A stretch of DNA of 45,072 bases from Actinomycetota bacterium (GTDB lineage: Bacteria; Actinomycetota; Acidimicrobiia; IMCC26256; PALSA-555), in contig PLJD01000059.1 in the NCBI GenBank assembly GCA_003140175.1, forward strand, positions 146 to 45,217, in the 5' to 3' direction. The notes beneath the pieces are model-generated. The model did not search any database, had not been told where the DNA came from, and worked only from the letters and a program-made list of their open reading frames with translations. This document shows positions 33,809 to 43,507 of this stretch, piece by piece; position 1 is the first letter of the stretch; every line of letters starts with the position of its first letter. Both the position numbers and the translations under genes were made by a program.

Positions 33809-34292
33809 GTCGCGTCCCGGATCGCCGGCACGACCGAACGCACCGCCGGGAGCGAGACGCCCTCGTCGGCTCCCGCGTCGGATGGAGAGAAGGCGGCGCC
33901 GAACATCTTCTGGGGGTCGATGCGCGCGTAGACGGCACTCGACGCGAACTCCTCCCACCCTGCGCCGTAGATCGGGATGTAGGTATCGAGCACGGTGCGT
34001 CGAAAGTCGGCGTGCTCGGGTGCGTCGAGATCCACGAACCGTGCGTCGCCGTGGACGACGACCGCGAGGCCTCCCCGCGGGTATGGGGGGCGCTCACCGC
34101 AGTCCGGTCTCGCAGGTTCGCGACGCGCACGTCCGCCGACGAGCCGAAATAGAAGCGGCCGCGAACGAACAGTCCGTCGACCGGGGCGACGAGCGGCCGG
34201 CCGGCGGCGGTGACGGTCGCGACGGTGAGGATCTGCACGCCGACGAGCAACCGTGCGAGCTCGGCGGCGCCGAGGCGCCGTTCCGGGGCCAT
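33805..34292 (-). pseudogene. Frameshifted pyridoxamine-5'-phosphate-oxidase-like FMN-binding protein
   Basis: Two frames together spell one protein of about 160 residues. The N-terminal part runs from MAPERRLGAAELARLLV through TVATVTAAGRPLVAPVDG and FYFGSSADVRVANLRDRT. The C-terminal part runs from RGGLAVVVHGDARFVDLD through YIPIYGAGWEEFASSAVY to the stop. The frame breaks in or near the six-G run at 34085-34090 (six C on the coding strand). One extra base there would restore SAPPYPRGGLAVVV. The family binds FMN or F420 and is usually a small split-barrel oxidoreductase. A genuine single-base deletion, a sequencing error in a homopolymer, or slippage are all possible. It sits 44 bp downstream of the P-type ATPase gene. 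Confidence 0.8.
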
Positions 34293-34336
34293 GACGTCGT
34301 TGAGGTACGGCCCGGCTGGCGGCGGTCTCGTGCACC

Positions 34337-36766
34337 TCAGCCCGATGCGGTGGCAGTTGGGGTCGGGACCGGCGGGGCGGCGCGCCGCGCGTCGAGGAAG
34401 CGGGTCGCTCGCCAGCCGGCTTCGACCAGGACGATTCCCGCCACCGCGATGATCGCGAGCTCGACGAGGACGTGCGATGGCGGAAGAGACAGCGCGAAGA
34501 AGCTTCGGAAGGGGGGAACGGCGACGATGGTCGCCACGGAGAGCACCATCGCCAGTGCGAGCAGCCCCCGCCACCAGTTGATGGGACGAGCGAGGATCAC
34601 CAGGACCCAGAGCGCGATCGCGGCGACCACGACGGTCGCGCTGGTGCGCGCCTCGATCAGCGGCCGGTGGTTCGTATAGAAGGTGAGGCCGTAGGCGACC
34701 AGCGCTCCGGTCCCGACGACGGCGCCGGCGGGGACGCAGAACCGCAGGACCCGCTGCATGAAGCCCGGAATGTACCGGCGCGTGTTCGGAGCGAGCGCGA
34801 GGAAGAAGCCGGGGATCCCGATCGTGAAGTCGCTGATGATGGTGAGGTGGCGGGGCAGGAACGGATAGGTCCAGCCCAGGATGACAACGGCAACGGCGAT
34901 GAGCATCGCGTAGACGGTCTTGGTGACAAAGAGGTTCGCGGAACGTTCGATGTTGGCGATCACGCGCCGACCCTCGGCGACGACGCCCGGGAGCGTCGCG
35001 AAGCGACTATCGAGGAGCACCAGCTGCGCCACCGCGCGGGTCGCGGCGGCCCCGGAGCCCATCGCCACGCCGATGTCGGCGTCCTTGAGTGCCAGGGCGT
35101 CGTTGACGCCGTCGCCGGTCATAGCGACCACATGACCCCGTGCTTGCAGCGCGTGGACGAAGGCACGCTTCTGGCGAGGTGTCACGCGACCATAGACACT
35201 GTGCTGTTCGAGCACGTCGGCGAGCTCCGACTCGTCGGTGGGCAGCTCCCGGGCGTCGACCGGGCTGCCCGCGTCGGGCAGGCCAACTCGGCGGGCGACG
35301 GCGGCCACCGTTCGCGGGTTGTCTCCGGAGATCACCTTCAACGTGACGCCCTGGTCGGCGAAGTAGGCGAGGGTCTCTCGGGCGTCGGGTCGGATCTTCT
35401 CTTCGAGCAGCACGAGGGCGACGGGCGTGAGTGGATCGGGGAGTGCCTCACCGGCGAGGGGAGCGTCGCTGCGGGCGAGGACCAGGACGCGGTTGCCGGT
35501 GGCGGCGAGTTCATTCGCTCGAGTCCGGACCGGGTCAGCGGGGGATGCGCTGGGGAGCACCATCTCGGGCGCGCCGAGCACCCAGGTCTGATGTGCTCCG
35601 AAGGTGGCCGCGCTCCATTTGCGAGCGGACGAGAACGGCACCACCCCGGTGCGGTTCCAGCCTGGCGGCGCCGCGAGCGCCGCGCTGACCGCGGCGAGGG
35701 TCGAGTTGCGGTTCGGGTCGTCGGCGAGGGCGCCGAGTGCCGCCTCGGCCTCGGTTGCGTCGGCCCCGGCGACCGGCTCGCACCGGTCGTAGACGACTTC
35801 CCCCTCGGTGAGTGTCCCCGTCTTGTCCAAGCACACGACGTCGACCCGAGCCAGGCCTTCGACGGCCGGCAGCTCCTGGACGAGGACCTTGCGGCGCGCC
35901 AGGGTGACCGCCGCGACCCCGAACGCAAGGCTGGTGAGCAAGACGAGGCCTTCGGGCACCATCCCGACGACGCCGGCGACGGTGCTGGTGAGTGCAGGGG
36001 AGACCCGGCTGGTCTCGAGCTGACGCCACAGCAGGAGCCCCGCGATCGGGAAGAGCGCGTACTGAATCATCCGGAGCAAGATGTTGATGCCGTCCATGAG
36101 CTCCGAGCGCACGAGCCGGAACTGACGGGCCTCGCTGGCCAGCCGGCGCGCGTACGAGTCGGGTCCTACGGCGGTGGCCTGGAAGCGGCCCGTCCCGGCG
36201 ACGACGATGCTGCCCGACTTGACCGCGGCGTCGACTGCCTTGTCGATGGGATCCGACTCGCCAGTCAGCAGCGATTCGTCGATCTCGAGCCCGCTGGTCT
36301 CGCGGACCGCCCCGTCGGCGGGGACCTGGTCGCCGCTGCGCAACGTGCAGAGATCGTCGAGCACCAGGTCCTCGACGGCGATGTCGACCTCCGCAGCGTC
36401 GCGGACCACCCGAGCGCGAGGTGCGCTCAGGACGGCGAGGCTGTCCAGCTTCCGCTTGGCGAGGGTCTCCTGGACGATCCCGATCAGCGAGTTCGCGACG
36501 AGAACGAGTCCGAACAGACCGTCCTGAGGCTGACCCACGACGAAGATGACGACCAGCATCGTGCCGAGGATCGCGTTGAACCGCGTGAGGACGTTGGCGC
36601 GCACGATCTCGCCGTAGGACCGGCTCGTGCGCTCCGCGCCACCGTTGGTCTGACCCCGGGCCACCCGGTCGGCGACCGCGGCGGCGGTCAAGCCCGTCGG
36701 TGGTGTCTCGAACGCGGACGACGACGGAAGGGACGCGCCCGACTCGGGGGGCGCCGACGCGGTCAT
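34337..36766 (-). CDS. P-type cation-transporting ATPase (CtpE-like)
   Basis: The 809-residue pump has every P-type hallmark: actuator TGES at 168-171, PEGLVLLTS at 271-279 (ion-binding helix), phosphorylated D314 in DKTGTLT, and GDGVND in the P domain. There are about ten membrane helices, with no heavy-metal CxxC domains. The VPEGL motif in the ion helix and the overall layout resemble mycobacterial CtpE (calcium uptake); this is a match from memory, so calcium is a guess. It starts at MTASAPPESGAS and lies divergent to the GtrA gene, 161 bp apart. Confidence 0.9.
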   Translation of the reverse strand: MTASAPPESGASLPSSSAFETPPTGLTAAAVADRVARGQTNGGAERTSRSYGEIVRANVLTRFNAILGTMLVVIFVVGQPQDGLFGLVLVANSLIGIVQETLAKRKLDSLAVLSAPRARVVRDAAEVDIAVEDLVLDDLCTLRSGDQVPADGAVRETSGLEIDESLLTGESDPIDKAVDAAVKSGSIVVAGTGRFQATAVGPDSYARRLASEARQFRLVRSELMDGINILLRMIQYALFPIAGLLLWRQLETSRVSPALTSTVAGVVGMVPEGLVLLTSLAFGVAAVTLARRKVLVQELPAVEGLARVDVVCLDKTGTLTEGEVVYDRCEPVAGADATEAEAALGALADDPNRNSTLAAVSAALAAPPGWNRTGVVPFSSARKWSAATFGAHQTWVLGAPEMVLPSASPADPVRTRANELAATGNRVLVLARSDAPLAGEALPDPLTPVALVLLEEKIRPDARETLAYFADQGVTLKVISGDNPRTVAAVARRVGLPDAGSPVDARELPTDESELADVLEQHSVYGRVTPRQKRAFVHALQARGHVVAMTGDGVNDALALKDADIGVAMGSGAAATRAVAQLVLLDSRFATLPGVVAEGRRVIANIERSANLFVTKTVYAMLIAVAVVILGWTYPFLPRHLTIISDFTIGIPGFFLALAPNTRRYIPGFMQRVLRFCVPAGAVVGTGALVAYGLTFYTNHRPLIEARTSATVVVAAIALWVLVILARPINWWRGLLALAMVLSVATIVAVPPFRSFFALSLPPSHVLVELAIIAVAGIVLVEAGWRATRFLDARRAAPPVPTPTATASG

Positions 36767-36927
36767 CGTGGCTGACGGTAGCCGAGCCCGGCCCGGCTCG
36801 ATCGGTCCGCTTCCGGCTTGACCCCGCGCGATTCGCAGCGCGAGGCGTGGGATCCAATGCTCGACGACGGGTGGGGTGTCACGCCTCGGTAGGTTGGGGC
36901 TGTTCCCGAGCGCGGCGCGATGACCAC

Positions 36928-37476
36928 GTGACACAAGACCAGCACGAGCCTCCGATCGTCCCGAACAGCTCCCTCGCGCCAAGCGCCACCCGAAGCGGGC
37001 GGGTGCGGGCCCTGTTCTCCGACGGTGATCATGCGTCGAGCCCCGCGCACCGCCCCGCCGTGCACGTTCGCCTGTTCCGCTATGCGGCGGGATCGGGGGT
37101 TGCCGCACTCGCCAGCGAGATCACCTTCGTCCTCGTCTTTGGAGTCGCGCACACCCCCACGGTGGTCGCCACGGTGGCTGCGTTCCTCGCCGGAGCCCTC
37201 CCGAACTGGGTGCTGAACCGTCGATGGGCGTGGAGTCGGCGCGACCAGGTCAGCGTCCGCCGGGAGGTGCTCCCGTACGTTGCGATCGTGCTGGGCGCCC
37301 TGGCGATCACGACCGCGGGGACGACGCTCGTCAACGCGTGGTCGAGCAACCTCTCACACTGGGCCGCGGTCGTGCTGGTGGACGGCACGTTCGTCGCGAT
37401 CACCGGATTTCTGTTCGTCGCCAAGTTCGTGCTGTTCGATCGGGTGGTCTTCACGCGCCGGGCCGCGGATCGTTGA
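36928..37476 (+). CDS. GtrA-family membrane protein
   Basis: The 182-residue protein begins with GTG (MTQDQHEPPIVPNSS). After about 55 polar residues come four hydrophobic helices containing FRYAAGSGVAALASEITF and TVAAFLAGALPNWVLNRRWAW, the characteristic GtrA N[WY]xxNRxW-type signature. GtrA proteins are small flippases or accessories for polyprenyl-phosphate-linked sugars and usually pair with a GT2 transferase. Here the GT2 gene lies downstream on the opposite strand and overlaps this gene by 123 bp at the 3' ends. The long polar N-terminal tail is unusual for GtrA. Confidence 0.87.
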   Translation: MTQDQHEPPIVPNSSLAPSATRSGRVRALFSDGDHASSPAHRPAVHVRLFRYAAGSGVAALASEITFVLVFGVAHTPTVVATVAAFLAGALPNWVLNRRWAWSRRDQVSVRREVLPYVAIVLGALAITTAGTTLVNAWSSNLSHWAAVVLVDGTFVAITGFLFVAKFVLFDRVVFTRRAADR

Positions 37477-38310
37477 GCTCGACTGGCGGTCCGACCGACC
37501 GGTCGGAGACTTCCGGGACGTCCGGAGGCGCCACCACGTGGTGAACACCGCACGGGTGTAGGCGACGCCGAACTGGAGGCTCGAGCCTTTCTTGCTCCGG
37601 CCGCCGCGCCGAGCCTGCATCGTCATCGGCTGCTCGAGCACCCGGTAGCCGTGGCCGAGCACTTCGAGGAGCAGCTCCGCGGATTGGTATTGCGGTTGGC
37701 GCAGCGTGAGGTCGGCCGTCACCTCGGCCTTCATGGCCCGAAAGCCAAACGAGGTGTCCGTGATCTGCTGACCGCTCAGCGCGGTGGTAACTCGGGCGAA
37801 GACCCGGGACCCGACCCGGCGCACGAGGGAGGCGTGCTCCTGGCTGCCCAGCCACCGTGATCCGGTCACGAAGTCCGCCTCGTCGCGGAGCAGCGGCTCG
37901 AGCAGGCGCGGGAGTTCCCCGGCGACGTACTGCCCGTCGGCATCGGTCGTGACGATGAACCGGGCCCCCCGTGTCCGAGCGAGGTGGTACCCGAGGCGGA
38001 GTGCCGCGCCCTGCCCTCGGTTCGTGGGGCACCCGCAGACGTACGCGCCGCGCGCGAGCGCGATCGCGGCGGTGGCGTCCGTGCCGCCGTCGACCACGAC
38101 GAGTCGATCGATCCGAAGCCCGTCGCTCTCGTCAGGGAGGGCGTCGAGCACCGGACCGATCGTGGCCGCTTCTTGGTAGGCGGCCACGATGACGACGACC
38201 GGTGCGAAGCCTGGTGTCCCGAAGCGGCTCTGGAACTCGTCCAGCGCCGCCCGGTCGACGTCGTCAAACGAGTCGCCGAGCTGGCGGGCTCGGCGACGCC
38301 GATCGGTCAC
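37354..38310 (-). CDS. Family 2 glycosyltransferase (dolichol-phosphate-sugar-synthase-like)
   Basis: The 318-residue GT-A enzyme starts with a GTG that overlaps the epimerase stop (GTGA); a GTG 12 codons upstream is possible. Motifs are VVVIVAAYQEAATIGPVLD, VVDGGTDATAA, the metal DAD in TTDADGQYV (123-125), and GSRWLGSQE. This resembles polyprenyl-phosphate glucosyl/mannosyltransferases that load sugars on lipid carriers for export. The domain seems to end near residue 270 (AVFTTWWRLR). The remaining roughly 45 polar residues are antisense to the GtrA gene and may be a non-essential tail. It is the last gene of the sqd1-epimerase-GT2 operon. Confidence 0.9.
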   Translation of the reverse strand: MTDRRRRARQLGDSFDDVDRAALDEFQSRFGTPGFAPVVVIVAAYQEAATIGPVLDALPDESDGLRIDRLVVVDGGTDATAAIALARGAYVCGCPTNRGQGAALRLGYHLARTRGARFIVTTDADGQYVAGELPRLLEPLLRDEADFVTGSRWLGSQEHASLVRRVGSRVFARVTTALSGQQITDTSFGFRAMKAEVTADLTLRQPQYQSAELLLEVLGHGYRVLEQPMTMQARRGGRSKKGSSLQFGVAYTRAVFTTWWRLRTSRKSPTGRSDRQSSSTIRGPAREDHPIEQHELGDEQKSGDRDERAVHQHDRGPV

Positions 38311-39227
38311 GCCACCGGCACGCGGGGCGGGTTCACTCGCGTCCACGTCGCGGCCAGGCCGTCACTGAGCCCGGTCGTCGGTCGGAAGCCCAACGAGCGC
38401 GCCCGGGCCGTGTCGACCCGCACGGCCCGCATCTCGCCCGGTGGCGCCGCGACGTGATCCATCTCGATCGTCTGGCCGGTGACGCGTTCCGCCAGCTGGC
38501 AGAGATCCAGGACCGACGTCGAGCGTTCGGTCCCGACAGTCAACGGGCCGGAGACTTCGCAACGCCACGCGAGCAAGAACGCCTTGAGTGCATCATCGAC
38601 GTAGAGGTAGTCACGCTCTTGGAGCCCATCGCCATAGATGGTGACCGGTCGCCCGTCCGCCGCGGCTCGCAAGAGTCGGATGACGAACGTGTCCTTCCCG
38701 AGCATGCCGGGGCCGTAGACGTTCGTGAGCCGCACCGCGGCGACGGCCATGTCGTAGGCGCTGCTGTAGGCGCTGCCGAGCATCTCGGCGGCGGCCTTCG
38801 TCGCCCCGTAGGGAGTCAGCGGCCGCAGCGGCGTGGTCTCGGAGATGATCTCGTCCGTCGCCCCGACGACCGCATTCGTCGACGCCATGACGATCTGGCG
38901 CGTTCCCCCCTGTCGTGCACACTCGAGGAGCCGTTGCGTCGCCGCGACGTTGACCTGATACGAGCCGTCCGGGTCCTTCGTGGACTGCAGTACCGAGGTC
39001 CGCGCCGCCAGGTGGAAGACCACGGCCGGTTCGCGCCGGAACGCATCCTCGACGACGCCAGCGGTGGTGATATCCGCGACGATGACATCCTCGACCCCGT
39101 CCGCGAGACAGGGTTGCGTGTCGAGGGCGATGACCCGCAGCCCCGACATCCGCAGTGCACGGACGAGGGCCGATCCGATGAATCCGGCCGCTCCGGTGAC
39201 CAGCGCCACGCTCGTCTTCGACGGCAT
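38307..39227 (-). CDS. NAD-dependent nucleotide-sugar epimerase/dehydratase
   Basis: The 306-residue short-chain dehydrogenase-type protein has the NAD motif GAAGFIGS (12-19), a Tyr-Lys pair Y140/K144 in PYGATKAAAEM, VRLTNVYGPGM and ERDYLYVDDALKAFLLA. It is close in layout to UDP-glucose 4-epimerases and related sugar-nucleotide epimerases. The catalytic Ser/Thr is likely in MASTNAVVG. Substrate cannot be assigned. It begins 12 bp after the sulfoquinovose-synthase-like gene, and its stop overlaps the GT2 start. Confidence 0.9.
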   Translation of the reverse strand: MPSKTSVALVTGAAGFIGSALVRALRMSGLRVIALDTQPCLADGVEDVIVADITTAGVVEDAFRREPAVVFHLAARTSVLQSTKDPDGSYQVNVAATQRLLECARQGGTRQIVMASTNAVVGATDEIISETTPLRPLTPYGATKAAAEMLGSAYSSAYDMAVAAVRLTNVYGPGMLGKDTFVIRLLRAAADGRPVTIYGDGLQERDYLYVDDALKAFLLAWRCEVSGPLTVGTERSTSVLDLCQLAERVTGQTIEMDHVAAPPGEMRAVRVDTARARSLGFRPTTGLSDGLAATWTRVNPPRVPVA

Positions 39228-39239
39228 CGGACCCAGCCC

Positions 39240-40947
<1,708 letters not shown>

Positions 40948-41664
40948 GTGGGAATCGCCGCGGCCCAGGAACGCTACGAGCAGATCAGTGACCGGACGCG
41001 CCGCCTCCCCGATTTTCGGGTCTCCGACCTCGAGCGGTCTCGCCGGTTCTTCGACCTGTCCTCGCCGAGTCTCCCCACGCGCTCGTTCGAGGTTCTCACC
41101 TGCGTGGTGGGGCTCCCACTCCCGGTCGCTCTCCAACGGGCATTCCTGGACAAACGTCGCGAAATTCTGGGGTCGATCCCGGCGACGACTCGGGTCTACC
41201 GGGTCGCTCCGACCCTGCTGCACTGGGAGGCCCACATCATCAGGCGGCCCGAGGAGCCCGATATCCCGAGCTCGATGGACGACCTCGAGCGCGCCGTCCG
41301 GCTCGCCGTGGGTGGGACCCCGGCGTTCTCCATCGACTTCGCCGGCTTCTTCGTCTCGCCGGAGGGAACGGTGTGTTTTCAGGGCCTCGGCGAGTGGGAC
41401 ACGCTCCGGAGGCGCCTCGCTGAGCAGCTCCCGGACTCGTCGGTCCACCAGCTCGAGACCGGCCACGTGTCGGTGGCCCGGATCCTGGACCCGATCGGGT
41501 CGTCGGCGTTCCCGCAACTCGTCGCGCTGCGTGACGCCTCGTCGGGCGAGCGGTACGGGACGCTGGCGGTCGACGAGGTCAAGCTGGTCCTCGAACGACG
41601 CTGGTACATGGAGGATCACACGGTCGTGTGCGCGGCCCGCACCCAGGGCGTCGCGGCGGGCTGA
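40948..41664 (+). CDS. 2H-phosphoesterase-like protein
   Basis: The roughly 238-residue protein starts at a GTG (MGIAAAQERYEQISD); longer starts exist but have no supporting site. The second HxS motif, TGHVSVARIL, and the flanking pattern (FSIDFAGFFVSPEGTVCFQG, LRRRLAEQL, VDEVKLVLERRWY) fit the LigT/2H phosphoesterase fold, which acts on 2',3'-cyclic nucleotide ends or similar diesters. The first motif region reads LLHWEAHII with HWE rather than HxT/S, so catalytic competence is doubtful. It stands alone between the sqdB operon and a GT39-like gene read in the opposite direction. Confidence 0.6.
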   Translation: MGIAAAQERYEQISDRTRRLPDFRVSDLERSRRFFDLSSPSLPTRSFEVLTCVVGLPLPVALQRAFLDKRREILGSIPATTRVYRVAPTLLHWEAHIIRRPEEPDIPSSMDDLERAVRLAVGGTPAFSIDFAGFFVSPEGTVCFQGLGEWDTLRRRLAEQLPDSSVHQLETGHVSVARILDPIGSSAFPQLVALRDASSGERYGTLAVDEVKLVLERRWYMEDHTVVCAARTQGVAAG

Positions 41665-41684
41665 CGGTGCCCGGGCCAGGTGGT

Positions 41685-43253
41685 TCAGCGCTTGACATGG
41701 GAGTACCGGATCAGGCGCGCCGTCGTGCGACCGTGGCTGGGAACGACCTGGACCTCGTCTCGATACCGGTGACCCAGCGCGGCCTCGAGCGCGGTGAGCT
41801 CCGCAGAATGGGTGACGGACGATCGGACCGTCGATCCCCCGGGTACCCGGATGACGAGCCAGACCTGGGGGCTGTGCAGGCCCGCGACCACCGCGATCGG
41901 CGACAATGCGGCGAGTCCACGGTCGAAGGGCGCGGCCCATCGGAGCGGCGGCCAGTTGGGACCAGGTCGCCGTCGGAGCTGGGTCTGGCCCGCGTAGTAG
42001 TCGAACGGGTACGCGGCGGTGCTCGGATCGACGATGATCGCGTCCCGCGGGCCGATCTGGGCGGCCACGGTGCGGGCGATGCCCCTCCAGTTCTCGTCGA
42101 CACCGTCGTGGAACCACAGCGCGCGGTAGCCGGGACTGGCGAGGGCGACAAGCGCGGCGACCCCAGCCACCAGGAGCGCCCGGCGGCCCCGGGTGAGAGT
42201 CGTGAGGCCGATGGCGAGCACCAACGCGAACCCGGGGAGCGCGACGATGAGATAGCGCGAGAGGAGCAGCGGATAGAAGACGGAGACGACGATCGTCGCC
42301 GCGATCGGGACGAGCAGCCACGCGACGGACAGACTGACCCAGCGCCACGGACGCTCTCGGCGTCGGGCGCGAACATCGCCCACGACCGCGCCAAGGGCGA
42401 CCACGATGACGACAAGGAAGACGAGTTGGGCCGACCAGGAGCTCGTTCCGGTGACTGCCTTCGCCAACGACCGGACTTCGGCGACACTGAGTGGCGCGAT
42501 CCACTCGATGCCGCTCGTGCCGACCAACGCGAACACCGCGATCGGCACGGCAACGAGGGCGAGCAACCCGGCGCTCGTCAGCGCCCGCCGACGCTGTCCC
42601 TCGGCCGGCCTCGTCGCGAGCCACCACACGACATGCCCTGCGATCACCAGCGCGGCGAACCAGTGCGTATAGAGCGCCAACGTGGCGATCACCGTGTACC
42701 GCGCCCAGTCGCGCGAGGAATCGGACTCGACGGCGCGGATGAACGCCCAAGTGGCGAGGACAACGAGCAGCAGGAGCAGCGCGTAGGCCCGCGCATCTCG
42801 GGCGTAGATCAAGAAGAACGGGCTCGTCGCCAGCAGGATCTCGGCGGCGACGGCGCGGGGACGGCCCAGACGCCGGGCGATCGCGTGGAAGGGTGCGATC
42901 ACCAAAGCGGCCGCCAGCAGCGAGAACGAGCGGAGCGCGACTTCGCTGGTGCCGAACAGTTGGATCCAGAAATGGACGGTCAGGTAGTAGAGCGCAGCGC
43001 CGCGATCGCCACCCGATCCGCTCAGGGCATGCAGCACGTCTCCCAGGCCATGGGCGCTGATCGCCCAGGTTGCTGCCTCGTCACCCGAGAGGCTGGCGCG
43101 ACCGAGCTGCCACCCGCCGGCGACGAGCACGAACCCGGTGAGCGCCGCGACCCAGATCCACTCGCGGCGCGGCCACGGGCCGGGAACCGGCGTCGGCCCG
43201 GCCGGCGGCTCACGCTGGGCGCCGACGGCGGCGGGCGCGACGCTCGCGGTCAC
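41685..43253 (-). CDS. GT39/ArnT-like polytopic glycosyltransferase
   Basis: The 522-residue membrane protein has about ten hydrophobic helices. After a Pro-rich N-terminus, the first extracytoplasmic loop holds the acidic pair D58-E59 in SLSGDEAATW, the catalytic signature of PMT/ArnT-type (GT-C) transferases. FFLIYARDARAYAL and YTHWFAALVIAGHVVWW follow. A C-terminal periplasmic domain includes DAIIVDPSTAAYPFDYYAG. It likely uses a polyprenyl-phosphate sugar donor made by a GT2. Start at GTG 43253 is tentative. Confidence 0.85.
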   Translation of the reverse strand: MTASVAPAAVGAQREPPAGPTPVPGPWPRREWIWVAALTGFVLVAGGWQLGRASLSGDEAATWAISAHGLGDVLHALSGSGGDRGAALYYLTVHFWIQLFGTSEVALRSFSLLAAALVIAPFHAIARRLGRPRAVAAEILLATSPFFLIYARDARAYALLLLLVVLATWAFIRAVESDSSRDWARYTVIATLALYTHWFAALVIAGHVVWWLATRPAEGQRRRALTSAGLLALVAVPIAVFALVGTSGIEWIAPLSVAEVRSLAKAVTGTSSWSAQLVFLVVIVVALGAVVGDVRARRRERPWRWVSLSVAWLLVPIAATIVVSVFYPLLLSRYLIVALPGFALVLAIGLTTLTRGRRALLVAGVAALVALASPGYRALWFHDGVDENWRGIARTVAAQIGPRDAIIVDPSTAAYPFDYYAGQTQLRRRPGPNWPPLRWAAPFDRGLAALSPIAVVAGLHSPQVWLVIRVPGGSTVRSSVTHSAELTALEAALGHRYRDEVQVVPSHGRTTARLIRYSHVKR

Positions 43254-43507
43254 CGTGCCTGCTCCACCGCGGGGCTCGTGGGGTTGGCTCGGCTCCCCGG
43301 GACGGGTTGTGCTGGCGGCATCCTCACTCCGTCTCTGCGTCCCGCTCGGGAGCCGCGCCCGTGGCCACACCGTGAGCCAGAGGGAAGCACGGCTGGCGCA
43401 ACTCGGTGTCGCGAGGCCGAGCAGCCACCGCGCACGGTAGCGCCGCCGCGCACCCCGCCGTCGTCGCTTCGCGACGCGCGAACTCCGCCCGCGACGGATA
43501 CGCCCGG

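Noticed and set aside
34472-36775. 767-codon open frame antisense to the P-type ATPase
   Set aside because: The ATPase on the minus strand has TGES, DKTGTLT and GDGVND. The antisense product has no recognisable motif and a biased charged composition.
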